Shown in pieces: positions 26,262 to 33,385 of a stretch of 34,041 nt of DNA. The translations under genes were made by a program, and so were the position numbers. The stretch's first letter is position 1. Each line of letters begins with the position of its first letter. Under the pieces are notes generated by a model, which saw only the letters and a list, made by a program, of their open reading frames with translations, was not told the DNA's origin and made no database searches. This DNA comes from Sphingobacteriia bacterium (GTDB lineage Bacteria; Bacteroidota; Bacteroidia; UBA7662), in NCBI GenBank assembly GCA_009927485.1, contig RFMW01000212.1, forward strand, positions 1 through 34,041, written 5' to 3'.

Positions 26262-26457
26262 GAAATTGATCCGTTTGGTTGGGTTTGTCTTGAAAATTCT
26301 CGCCGATTTGAGGACAATTGCAACCCCTCTTACGAACAGATGCACAACTTGTTATGAAAAGCAAGATGAAAAGCAAGGCGATTTTTGGAAGTGCCCCTTT
26401 TGGAAATGCCGAGCCGCTTGTACGCCCAATGAAAAAAGTCGAATAGAAAGGGAACAT
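26254..26457 (-). CDS. small Cys-rich lipoprotein coupled to feoA
   Basis: 67 aa, no assigned family. A hydrophobic stretch (LPKIALLFILLFITSC) ends in a lipobox-like ITSC. The mature part would be only CASVRKRGCNCPQIGENFQDKPNQTDQFHG, with the compact motif GCNCP. The ATG at 26457 lies 9 bases after a perfect -7 box. Its last codons overlap the feoA start (ATGGGTGA). The N-terminal 24 residues before the hydrophobic core are long for a signal peptide, so the true start may be internal and non-ATG. Position suggests a role in iron acquisition, for example handling Fe(II) at the membrane; this is inference only. Confidence 0.7.
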   Translation of the reverse strand: MFPFYSTFFIGRTSGSAFPKGALPKIALLFILLFITSCASVRKRGCNCPQIGENFQDKPNQTDQFHG

Positions 26458-26466
26458 GGTCTCGGT

Positions 26467-26474
26467 CAAATTTA
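26467..26474 (-). promoter_or_regulatory. -7 box (TAAATTTG) for lipoprotein-feoA-feoB
   Basis: The minus strand reads TAAATTTG, 9 bases before the lipoprotein ATG and just beyond the end of murF-alr. It gives the feo genes a possible promoter of their own. I see no iron-repressor site that I can support. Confidence 0.45.
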
Positions 26475-26489
26475 AGGTCTTTTGGGGAT

Positions 26490-29114
26490 TCAACCTCGGG
26501 TATAAACCCTCTGAACGCGATCCGAAATGGAGGTTAAAATTTCATACGGGATGGTATCGCAGGTTTTGGCCCATTCCTCGATGGTGCCGGGCTCCCCAAA
26601 AAGACAAACCTCATCCCCAATTTCAACGTCCATATCCCCCAAATACACCAAACAAAAATCCATGCTAATTCGGCCAATGGTTGGAACGGGCCTGCCTTTG
26701 CATTTCATGGTGATTTTGCCCAAGCCCAGGGCTCTTCGCAAACCATCCGCATAACCTACGGGCAGAACACCAACTTGGCCATCTTGGGGCATGCAACCCT
26801 CGTTGCCGTAGCCAATACGATCGCCTTTGCGCAGCCAATGGATTTGAGAAATCACGGTTTTGAATTTGGTCAAGGGCTTAAGTTGCGCCTGTAGAATGCC
26901 TGTGGGCTCAAGCCCATACAGTCCAAGTCCCAAGCGAACCATGTCGCCTTGAAAATCCGGAAAACGAAGAATCCCCGCCGTATTCAAAGCATGAATCAAA
27001 GGCCTGTAACCGATTTGTTTTTGGAACCTATCGGCAAAGGATTGTAATTCCAACCATTGCCGCTGACTGTACGCGTCTTGGCTTCCGTCTTCGGCCGAAG
27101 TAAGGTGGGTGTAAATGCTGCGAACACGCAATCCACCGCCGGCAGTTTGGAGCAAATCCAGGGCCTTGGTGTGCTCAGAAAGCGAAATGCCCAAACGCCG
27201 CATACCCGTATCCAATTGCAAATGAACGCCTACGGGTTCACCATTCACGCCGGACCGTTCACGCCCAAGGGCTATCCAGTTTTGGATTTCCAAACAATCG
27301 TATAAATCCGGCTCCAAATTGGCCTTGAGCAAGGCTTCCGGATGAATATTACCGCTATTCATCACCATGATGGGCAAGCGGATACCTTCGTTGCGCAGTT
27401 CCAGGCCTTCTCCGGCATAGGCCACCGCGAGGTAATCAGCCCCCGCCTCTTCCATAGTCCTTGCAATTTCGATGCTTCCACTTCCATAAGCCCTTGCCTT
27501 GACCATGACCATCACGCGGACTCCAGGTTGAAGCGAGCTTTTGAAGAGACGATAATTATGCTTGGCGGCTTCCAAATCAATCTCCAAAACAGTTTGATAA
27601 CCCAACACCAGGAGGCGTTGTTCTACTCGCTCAAAAGCAAATTTTCGGGATCCTTTCACCAAGACCGTTAGACGGCGTAAATCATTCAAAGGCCAACGCT
27701 GCAACAGGTCTTCGGTGGATTCATAACGAAATACCTTGGTGGATTCGCTTTCTGAAAATTGGATAGCATCCCATAATTTGCCTACAAGAATTAAGGTATC
27801 CCACCCAAAAGAAACCAAAAGCTCCCTTAACTCCATGAGGGTTTGAATTGGGTCAATACGGGAGTTGGCCTTTGCGATATCGGGCTCGGATAACACAACA
27901 ACACCCTGATTGCCCCCACGTCGAGAGGACCATTCTTCCAGGGCCAATTTAAGGGAGTCTTTGTCCAGGCTGTAACTGTCGTTGATGAGTCGAGAAGATC
28001 CCGGTAATTCCCTTATTTCTAGACGCATAGGCAATGGGCGTAAGGAGGAAAATCGAGGGCCGATTTCGGGGCGCCATTCTCCGCCAGCCCAAAGCAATAA
28101 AGCGGCGCCCGTCATGTTCTCCAAAACCGCGCGGTGGCTGTTTGGGGATTCAAACTCAATGGTCTCCACTTGGTCCACGCCGAATAAGCGCAAAATCATA
28201 TGCTGGGGTCGGGCTTGTCCTGATTCTGCAACCCATAACATTATTTTTTGTGGATCAAGGCTCTTGGCCAATGCCTCTTCTTTCCAAGCAAGCCAACGGT
28301 CTCTTAGGTTTTCTGTGTCTTGAAATTCCCAAAAAACAAACCTGGTCGATTTGTTTTTTTCCATGTATTCCCGCCAAACTTCAGGGAACCTTAGGACGAC
28401 TTCAAGCCTCGCAACAAGGGTATGGGAATGAACAAAGACTTTTAATTTTTCGCGAAGTTTCTGCGCTTCATCCTCAAAACCTTCGCGGTGTGCCGCGCCA
28501 AAGTGAACCAGCAAGCCCAAATCAGGTTGAAGAATCTGGGCGAGGTTTTCCATTTCTCCTGATTTGGAAATACCGGCCTCCATAACAGCCCAGGGGTGAC
28601 GCTCTTGCAGGCCCAAAACAGACAGAGGAACGCCCAATTGAGAATTGAAACTACCCGGTGTTTTGCCGGGAATTACCCAATCAGCAACAAGATCGGTCAG
28701 CCATTCCTTGACCTGCGTTTTGCCGTTAGAGCCCGTGATGGCCCATACAGGGCGACCCCATTGCCTACGGTGCTCTGCGGCAATGGTTTGCAATGCTGTT
28801 AACACTTTGGGCACCATAAGCACGCTTGCCCCGGCCAGCTTAATCATCTCCGGGGTTTGCTCCTGATCCACCACAAAATTGCGAATACCCATGGTATAGG
28901 CCTGTTCAAGGTATTGATGACCATTACGGGCATTGGAACCCTGCCCGCTCAGTGCCAAAAAGACTGCTTTTCCCGGGGAGGCACAACGCCTAGTATCGTA
29001 AACCCACTCCTCGATGGGGATATTTAGACTCGCTTCCTTGTTCAGCCACCTGGAATTGGGGCAAACAGCAGCGACCCGCTCCAAGGTCCATATCAATTCC
29101 TCCCCTTTATTCAT
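26490..29114 (-). CDS. murF-alr: bifunctional MurF ligase / alanine racemase
   Basis: 874-aa fusion known from Bacteroidota, serving peptidoglycan precursor synthesis. The N-terminal part (1 to about 500) is MurF, which adds D-Ala-D-Ala to UDP-MurNAc-tripeptide. It has P-loop TGSNGKT (127-133), TPGSFNSQLGVPLSVL, and late NDSYSLDKDSLKLALEEW. The C-terminal part (about 509-874) is alanine racemase making D-Ala. It has PLP lysine in VKARAYGSGS (Lys539), QLDTGMRRLGI, GRISMDF, and the second catalytic Tyr in RIGYGNEG (Y769). The racemase lysine context is VKARAYG rather than the commoner VKANAYGHG, as often in the fused form. I start at the ATG giving MNKGEELIWTLERV. The track extension reads into the divergent recX region. 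Confidence 0.95.
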   Translation of the reverse strand: MNKGEELIWTLERVAAVCPNSRWLNKEASLNIPIEEWVYDTRRCASPGKAVFLALSGQGSNARNGHQYLEQAYTMGIRNFVVDQEQTPEMIKLAGASVLMVPKVLTALQTIAAEHRRQWGRPVWAITGSNGKTQVKEWLTDLVADWVIPGKTPGSFNSQLGVPLSVLGLQERHPWAVMEAGISKSGEMENLAQILQPDLGLLVHFGAAHREGFEDEAQKLREKLKVFVHSHTLVARLEVVLRFPEVWREYMEKNKSTRFVFWEFQDTENLRDRWLAWKEEALAKSLDPQKIMLWVAESGQARPQHMILRLFGVDQVETIEFESPNSHRAVLENMTGAALLLWAGGEWRPEIGPRFSSLRPLPMRLEIRELPGSSRLINDSYSLDKDSLKLALEEWSSRRGGNQGVVVLSEPDIAKANSRIDPIQTLMELRELLVSFGWDTLILVGKLWDAIQFSESESTKVFRYESTEDLLQRWPLNDLRRLTVLVKGSRKFAFERVEQRLLVLGYQTVLEIDLEAAKHNYRLFKSSLQPGVRVMVMVKARAYGSGSIEIARTMEEAGADYLAVAYAGEGLELRNEGIRLPIMVMNSGNIHPEALLKANLEPDLYDCLEIQNWIALGRERSGVNGEPVGVHLQLDTGMRRLGISLSEHTKALDLLQTAGGGLRVRSIYTHLTSAEDGSQDAYSQRQWLELQSFADRFQKQIGYRPLIHALNTAGILRFPDFQGDMVRLGLGLYGLEPTGILQAQLKPLTKFKTVISQIHWLRKGDRIGYGNEGCMPQDGQVGVLPVGYADGLRRALGLGKITMKCKGRPVPTIGRISMDFCLVYLGDMDVEIGDEVCLFGEPGTIEEWAKTCDTIPYEILTSISDRVQRVYTRG

Positions 29115-29122
29115 GGTACGCG

Positions 29123-29130
29123 CAAAAATA
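29123..29130 (-). promoter_or_regulatory. -7 box (TATTTTTG) for murF-alr
   Basis: The minus strand reads TATTTTTG, 8 bases before the ATG at 29114. The transcript would be nearly leaderless. Confidence 0.45.
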
Positions 29131-29147
29131 CCGAAATTTGAAGCCCC

Positions 29148-29606
29148 TTGAACGAAGGAGGCCTCTTGAACGAAGAATACCACAAACCCCTTGGGCCTAA
29201 GCCCGATAAACCCCAAACCGTGCTTGCGCGGTTGATGCGCTATTGCTCGCGGCGCGAATGTTGTTCTGGACAAATGATCCTTCGCTTAGAAAAAACCACC
29301 CTTGGTGAAGACGAACAATTGGAAATTTTAAACAGGCTTGTTCGGGATCGTTTTGTGGATGACGATCGATTTGCGGCCATTTATTGCCGGGACAAAGCCC
29401 TCCATGCACGATGGGGTTGGATCAAAATCCGACAGCATCTTAAACGGTGGAAGCTGGATCATGCCCTACCCACAGCGCACAGGGTATGGATGGAGCTGAA
29501 CCCCAACAACGACGGTCTTGCGGCCCTATCGGCCAGCAAATGGAAGCAATTGCCCGACAACCTGCCCGTTAACAAACGCTGCGCCCGCTTGTCTCGCTTT
29601 CTTTGA
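29148..29606 (+). CDS. recX: RecX-family regulatory protein, 3' end frameshifted
   Basis: RecX binds and restrains RecA filaments. Family pattern: VLARLMRYCSRRECCSGQMILRLE, then LVRDRFVDDDRFAAIYCRDKALHARWGWIKIRQHLKRW. As given, the ORF stops at 29606 after RLSRFL. Adding one T to the ctttga run continues it as LSRGYPMHDVIEAVRPYFGKV with a stop at 29666-29668. That is the expected third RecX helix bundle and would overlap the yicC ATG (ATGA). So a one-base deletion, or -1 slippage, truncates it. The start is uncertain: two in-frame TTG codons (29148, 29166) sit in a repeated cttgaacgaag. The second has GGAGG just upstream. The first ATG (29235) is inside the domain. Confidence 0.78.
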   Translation: MNEGGLLNEEYHKPLGPKPDKPQTVLARLMRYCSRRECCSGQMILRLEKTTLGEDEQLEILNRLVRDRFVDDDRFAAIYCRDKALHARWGWIKIRQHLKRWKLDHALPTAHRVWMELNPNNDGLAALSASKWKQLPDNLPVNKRCARLSRFL

Positions 29607-29664
29607 GCAGGGGTTACCCAATGCATGATGTAATCGAGGCCGTTCGCCCCTATTTTGGCAAGGT

Positions 29665-30660
29665 ATGAGCAGTGCATCCATGACCGGTTTTGGGCGTTCC
29701 ACTTTTGAGTGGGGGCAGATTGAATACCGTATAGAAATCAAGTCCTTGAATGGAAAATCGTTGGACCTCCAAATCAAGGCCACCGAGCCTTGGGCTGTTC
29801 TGGACAATGTCGCTTACAAGGTCCTGCAACAACGTTTGCTAAGGGGTAAAATTTCGATGCAAGTTTGGGCGGCCCCCAGAGCTACTTCCCATTCGTCGAC
29901 GATCAACCATTCTGAGGAAAAACCCCCGTTGACCATCAACACCACGGTATTGAATGCGCTGATTCAACAATGGCGCGATTGGTCCGCAACCGAAAAAGTC
30001 AACAGCCAAGTCCCTTGGGTTGATGGGGCGCTTTGGGGTCGCCTGGTTGCCGCTCATCCCATGATTTATCAAAAGCCCTCCACAGAAGGGGCCGCTATCG
30101 CTTCAGTAGGCGCTCTCGATTTGCCCGATAACAACGAAGAAGCCGCAAGGGCCTACCTAACCGCTTTGGAGGCGGCCGTTCAAGATTGCCTCGAACACCG
30201 TCTGGCGGAGGGTAAAGCCATCGCCGAGGCCCTGCTTCAATACCTCGAAGAAATACGTTCTAGCGCCGAGGCTATCCAACAAATTGACTCGCTCAAAGAG
30301 CCGTTAATCCGCAGGAAAATTGAAGAATTTTGGACTGAATGGAACGATCAACCTGAACGCGACGGGGTTCCGGCTCTTCGTCCTGACCCTCTTCGTTTGG
30401 AGCAAGAGCTTCTTTATTACCTCGAAAAGAAAGATATTGCCGAAGAATTAGTTCGCTTAAAGCAACACCTGTCCTTTGCGCTGGAAATTCTGGGTAACCC
30501 CGGAGAACAAGGAAGAAAGCTTGGTTTTGTCGCCCAAGAAATTGGCAGGGAATTGAATACCATAGGATCCAAGGTTTCGGATTTTGAAATACAAAGGCTT
30601 ATTGTGTTATCCAAAGAGGTCCTTGAAAAAATTAAAGAGCAATCGCTTAATCTTTTGTAA
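29665..30660 (+). CDS. yicC: YicC-family endoribonuclease-like protein
   Basis: 331 aa. It begins with the family's SSASMTGFGRSTFEWGQIEYRIEIKSLNGKSLDLQIK. It ends with LGFVAQEIGRELNTIGSKVSDFEIQRLIVLSKEVLEKIKEQSLN, the most conserved part (DUF1732-type). The middle helical region is more variable. YicC proteins are RNA-degradation or stress-linked factors. The ATG overlaps the restored recX stop. gmk follows after 5 bases, a pairing seen widely in bacteria. Confidence 0.95.
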   Translation: MSSASMTGFGRSTFEWGQIEYRIEIKSLNGKSLDLQIKATEPWAVLDNVAYKVLQQRLLRGKISMQVWAAPRATSHSSTINHSEEKPPLTINTTVLNALIQQWRDWSATEKVNSQVPWVDGALWGRLVAAHPMIYQKPSTEGAAIASVGALDLPDNNEEAARAYLTALEAAVQDCLEHRLAEGKAIAEALLQYLEEIRSSAEAIQQIDSLKEPLIRRKIEEFWTEWNDQPERDGVPALRPDPLRLEQELLYYLEKKDIAEELVRLKQHLSFALEILGNPGEQGRKLGFVAQEIGRELNTIGSKVSDFEIQRLIVLSKEVLEKIKEQSLNLL

Positions 30661-30665
30661 TTTTT

Positions 30666-31235
30666 GTGAAAAAGATTTTTTTTGTTTTTTCTGCGCCCAG
30701 CGGAGCCGGCAAAACCACCCTGGTTCGCTATTTGTTGAAGCGCTTTCCTTCTTTCAGGTTTTCGGTTTCTTATACCAGCAGGCCTCTTCGGGGGCAAGAG
30801 GTGAATGGTGTTGATTATCATTTTGTGAAGGCGGAAGAGTTCCGCGATTTGATCCAAAAAGATTTTTTTGTGGAGTGGGAAGAGGTTTACCCTGACCATT
30901 TTTACGGAACCCCTAAGCAAACGGTTCTTGAATGCATGGCGTCCAACACCGTGCTTTTGTTGGATTTGGATGTTCAAGGCGGCTTGGAATTCAAGAAAAA
31001 ATTTCCTTCTCAAACCTTAGCAATTTTTGTGGGGGTTTCGAGTTTAGCTGTTTTGGAGGAGCGTCTTCGCAAGAGGGGTACCGACAGCGATTCCAAAATT
31101 CAAACCCGCCTTGCCAAAGCGGCCCTGGAAACTCAAAGCGCCCCTGAATTTGATGCCCTCCTAATCAACGATGATTTGGAAAAGGCTTCGGAAGAACTTC
31201 TGCAGATTATGGCGAATAGCGGTTACCATCCTTAA
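30666..31235 (+). CDS. gmk: guanylate kinase
   Basis: Phosphorylates GMP to GDP. 189 aa. P-loop APSGAGKTT (10-18), GMP-binding FSVSYTSRPLRGQEVNGVDYHFV, FVEWEEVYPDHFYGTP and VLLLDLDVQGG are all present. The lid region is RLRKRGTDSDSKIQTRL. It starts with GTG (GTGAAAAAG), as no ATG fits and the MKKIFFVFSAPSG start is conserved. It sits in the recX-yicC-gmk-nadD unit. Confidence 0.97.
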   Translation: MKKIFFVFSAPSGAGKTTLVRYLLKRFPSFRFSVSYTSRPLRGQEVNGVDYHFVKAEEFRDLIQKDFFVEWEEVYPDHFYGTPKQTVLECMASNTVLLLDLDVQGGLEFKKKFPSQTLAIFVGVSSLAVLEERLRKRGTDSDSKIQTRLAKAALETQSAPEFDALLINDDLEKASEELLQIMANSGYHP

Positions 31236-31253
31236 TTTTTCCTTGTTTTTTTC

Positions 31254-31850
31254 ATGAAATACACGGGTCTATTTTTAGGTTCTTTCAATCCTGTTCATCA
31301 AGGGCATTTGATCCTTGCAGAGACTTTTGCTTCTTTGGAGGATATGAAGGAGGTTTGGTTGGTTGTAAGCCCACAAAATCCTTTTAAATCGAACGAAAAA
31401 TTATTGGATTTCGAAACCCGTGTTCGTTGGGTTCAAGAAGCAATTCAAGACAATCCAAAACTTCGAGTAAGCAGCATCGAAAAAGAACTCTCTGTACCCT
31501 CGTATACCATCCACACCCTTGAAGCGCTAAGAGAATCTTATCCTGAACGCGATTTTGTTTTGCTGCTTGGCGAGGATCAGTTGGCTGGTTTTCATGGTTG
31601 GCATCGTTACCAAGAAATTCTCTCTCTCGTTCCCTTATGGGTTTATCCGCGTCACCATACGAATTCTCCGCATCAACATACAAATTCTCCCCATCAAGTA
31701 GAATTTCCTTACCGTTTATTGGAAGCGCCCAAAATTGAGATTTCATCGACCTATGTCCGCGAACGAATACGTTCAGGACTTTCCGTTCGCTATTTACTGC
31801 CTGAAGCCATATGGATAAGTTGTTCAAAACACCCTTTCTGGTGTGGATAA
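31254..31850 (+). CDS. nadD: nicotinate-nucleotide adenylyltransferase
   Basis: Adenylates nicotinate mononucleotide in NAD synthesis. 198 aa. Motif FLGSFNPVHQGHLILAE has the two catalytic His (H15, H18). LLLGEDQLAGFHGWHRYQEIL and the C-terminal KIEISSTYVRERIRSGLSVRYLLPEAIW are family standard. An unusual loop insertion doubles HTNSPHQ before the last strand. The final residues SCSKHPFWCG are atypical. The stop codon lies inside a perfect DnaA-box-like nonamer (tgtggataa). Last gene before the AT-rich region. Confidence 0.94.
   Translation: MKYTGLFLGSFNPVHQGHLILAETFASLEDMKEVWLVVSPQNPFKSNEKLLDFETRVRWVQEAIQDNPKLRVSSIEKELSVPSYTIHTLEALRESYPERDFVLLLGEDQLAGFHGWHRYQEILSLVPLWVYPRHHTNSPHQHTNSPHQVEFPYRLLEAPKIEISSTYVRERIRSGLSVRYLLPEAIWISCSKHPFWCG
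31656..31697 (+). repeat. 21-bp tandem duplication in nadD (HTNSPHQ x2)
   Basis: Two adjacent 21-base units encode the same seven residues. They differ only at two third-codon positions (acg/aca, ccg/ccc), both silent. Confidence 0.9.
31842..31850 (-). promoter_or_regulatory. DnaA box TTATCCACA
   Basis: An exact match to the classical DnaA box on the minus strand. It covers the last two sense codons and stop of nadD. Confidence 0.7.
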
Positions 31851-31911
31851 GCAGCTCTTCCTTGGGTATAGAGGGTTTACAATTCAAAAGTCAAAATTGA
31901 ATCCCTTGGAT

Positions 31912-31920
31912 TTTTGCACA
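31912..31920 (+). promoter_or_regulatory. DnaA box-like TTTTGCACA
   Basis: Fits TTWTNCACA exactly, 62 bases after nadD. Confidence 0.5.
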
Positions 31921-31968
31921 GCAATTTTAGAAAATTGAAAAGTTATAATTGTCCTGTTTCTTATACAC

Positions 31969-31977
31969 TTTTCCACA
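31969..31977 (+). promoter_or_regulatory. DnaA box-like TTTTCCACA
   Basis: Fits TTWTNCACA exactly. It directly abuts a one-mismatch nonamer TTATACACT in the same orientation. Confidence 0.6.
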
Positions 31978-32173
31978 TAGAATTTATATATCTTAATCTG
32001 GAACTCATTTAAGAAGATTTTATTGAAATTATAGTGGAAAAGCTGGTGGATAAATCTGTGGTAAGTCTTTTTCCACCTTTCCACAGCGCTAACAAACAAA
32101 AACAAAAAATAAATAGTTTAATTTTTAAAATACTTGTTCAAAGCTCTTCTTGATTCCCTTAGCGTCTTAAGGC

Positions 32174-32181
32174 TACCTTTG
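32174..32181 (+). promoter_or_regulatory. promoter (-33 TTG, -7 TACCTTTG) for the aminotransferase
   Basis: TACCTTTG matches TAnnTTTG and ends 19 bases before the ATG. A TTG at 32150-32152 is 21 bases upstream, a normal spacing. Confidence 0.58.
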
Positions 32182-32200
32182 GTTTTCACTTTCTCCTAGC

Positions 32201-33379
32201 ATGATGGCCCTGAAGCAAAGCATTTTTTCGCACATGAATGAGCTTGCTTTGTTGCACAACGCAGTGAATCTTGGTCAGGGTTTTCCGGATCATGATCCAC
32301 CTCAAGGTTTAATCGATGCTGTGCATCGCTCTTTGGAAGATTCTGCTTTTCAATATTTTCCTTCTTCAGGTTATCCGGCATTGCGTGATCAAATTTCCGG
32401 GATGTTAGCCCAGGATGATTCCATTCAGGTGGATCCCATTTCTGAGATAACCGTTACTGCGGGTGCTACCCAAGGTTTAGCGGATGCAATACGTAGCTTG
32501 GTCGGTACCGGGGATGAAGTGATTTTGGTGGATCCTGCCTATGATTCTTATGCGCCAGTTATCCAATCAACTGGGGCCAAGCCTTGTCGAATTTCCATGC
32601 TATATGATGTTGATGATGGTTTTTCGATGGATTGGCAGCGAATTTCTGATTCGATTAGCAAATCCACCAAACTTCTTATTCTGAATAATCCGCATAACCC
32701 TAGCGGGTATTTAATGAACGGTTCCGATCACCATTATTTGGAGACTTTGATGGAAAAACATAGTCAACTTCACTTATTGGGGGACGAGGTTTATGCGCAT
32801 ATCGTATTTGAAGGTTCTTTTCGTAGTTTTTTGAAAATGAGTTCTTTCAGAGAAAGAATTTTGGTGGTTCATTCGTTTGGTAAAACTTACCATTGCACAG
32901 GGTGGAAATTGGGTTTTGTGGCCGGCTCTCCAACGTGGATGCAGAAATTTAGGAAGGCTCACGAATTTAATGTTTTTTGTGTTAATTCTTTGTTGCAAAA
33001 AGCTTTTGCTGATTTTCTTGCAACGGATCAATCGCGGCATGAAATTTCTTCCTTTTACTTGGAACAAAGAGATTACATGATGGATTGGATTCGTAAGGGC
33101 CCCTTACAAGCAATTCCTGTACAAAGCACTTATTTTCAATGGATTGATTATAGCCAATGGGCTAACCAAGGTGGTTACCTTGTTCAAGGAAATTCTGATT
33201 TGGAACAAGCCGAGATTTGGTGTCAAAAAGCAGGATTTACTGCTATACCTTTTACCCCTTTTGTGGATACCAATAGTGGATGGAATCACCGTTTAATGAG
33301 GCTTTGTTTCGCCAAGAGTAAGGACAAAATAAACCACGCCTTTCAGAATTTATACAGCGCTTTGGGTGTTCAATATTAG
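32201..33379 (+). CDS. PLP-dependent aminotransferase, methionine aminotransferase (YbdL/KAT) type
   Basis: 392 aa, fold type I class I/II aminotransferase. NLGQGFPDHDPPQGLI opens the domain. AGATQGL, LNNPHNPSGYLM and LLGDEVYAHIVF give the cofactor contacts. HSFGKTYHCTGWKLGFV holds the PLP lysine (K228). This wording is typical of the YbdL/kynurenine-glutamine transaminase K group, which transaminates 2-oxo-4-methylthiobutyrate to Met. The adjacent omega-amidase gene supports a glutamine-linked role. The start at MMALKQSIFSHMNELA is shorter than usual but retains the core. The gene is visibly richer in A+T than genes before 30 kb. Confidence 0.92.
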   Translation: MMALKQSIFSHMNELALLHNAVNLGQGFPDHDPPQGLIDAVHRSLEDSAFQYFPSSGYPALRDQISGMLAQDDSIQVDPISEITVTAGATQGLADAIRSLVGTGDEVILVDPAYDSYAPVIQSTGAKPCRISMLYDVDDGFSMDWQRISDSISKSTKLLILNNPHNPSGYLMNGSDHHYLETLMEKHSQLHLLGDEVYAHIVFEGSFRSFLKMSSFRERILVVHSFGKTYHCTGWKLGFVAGSPTWMQKFRKAHEFNVFCVNSLLQKAFADFLATDQSRHEISSFYLEQRDYMMDWIRKGPLQAIPVQSTYFQWIDYSQWANQGGYLVQGNSDLEQAEIWCQKAGFTAIPFTPFVDTNSGWNHRLMRLCFAKSKDKINHAFQNLYSALGVQY

Positions 33380-33385
33380 TACGTT

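Larger units (their letters stand above)
31800..32150. other. candidate replication origin (DnaA-box cluster in AT-rich gap)
   Basis: The gap between nadD and the aminotransferase (31851-32200) holds no gene. It holds many DnaA-box-like nonamers. Perfect to TTWTNCACA: 31842-31850 (minus, TTATCCACA), 31912-31920 (plus, TTTTGCACA), 31969-31977 (plus, TTTTCCACA). One mismatch: 31810-31818 (minus), 31961-31969 (plus), 32033-32041 (minus), 32045-32053 (minus), 32069-32077 (plus), 32077-32085 (plus). Between and beyond them are very AT-rich stretches (31981-32040 about 20% G+C; 32101-32160 about 22%) that could act as an unwinding element. dnaA itself is not in the window. The call is an inference from motif clustering. 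Confidence 0.65.

Noticed and set aside
29596-29606. CTT TGA at the recX break resembles the prfB +1 frameshift site
   Set aside because: The RecX C-terminus continues in the -1 frame, not +1, and the upstream elements of the prfB site are not seen.
31800-31850. Suspected frameshift at the NadD C-terminus
   Set aside because: The in-frame ending AIWISCSKHPFWCG aligns acceptably with NadD tails; the other frame gives no better match.
31884-32105. Minus-strand 73-aa ORF in the nadD-aminotransferase gap
   Set aside because: AT-rich low-information translation in DNA better explained as a DnaA-box cluster; no family resemblance.
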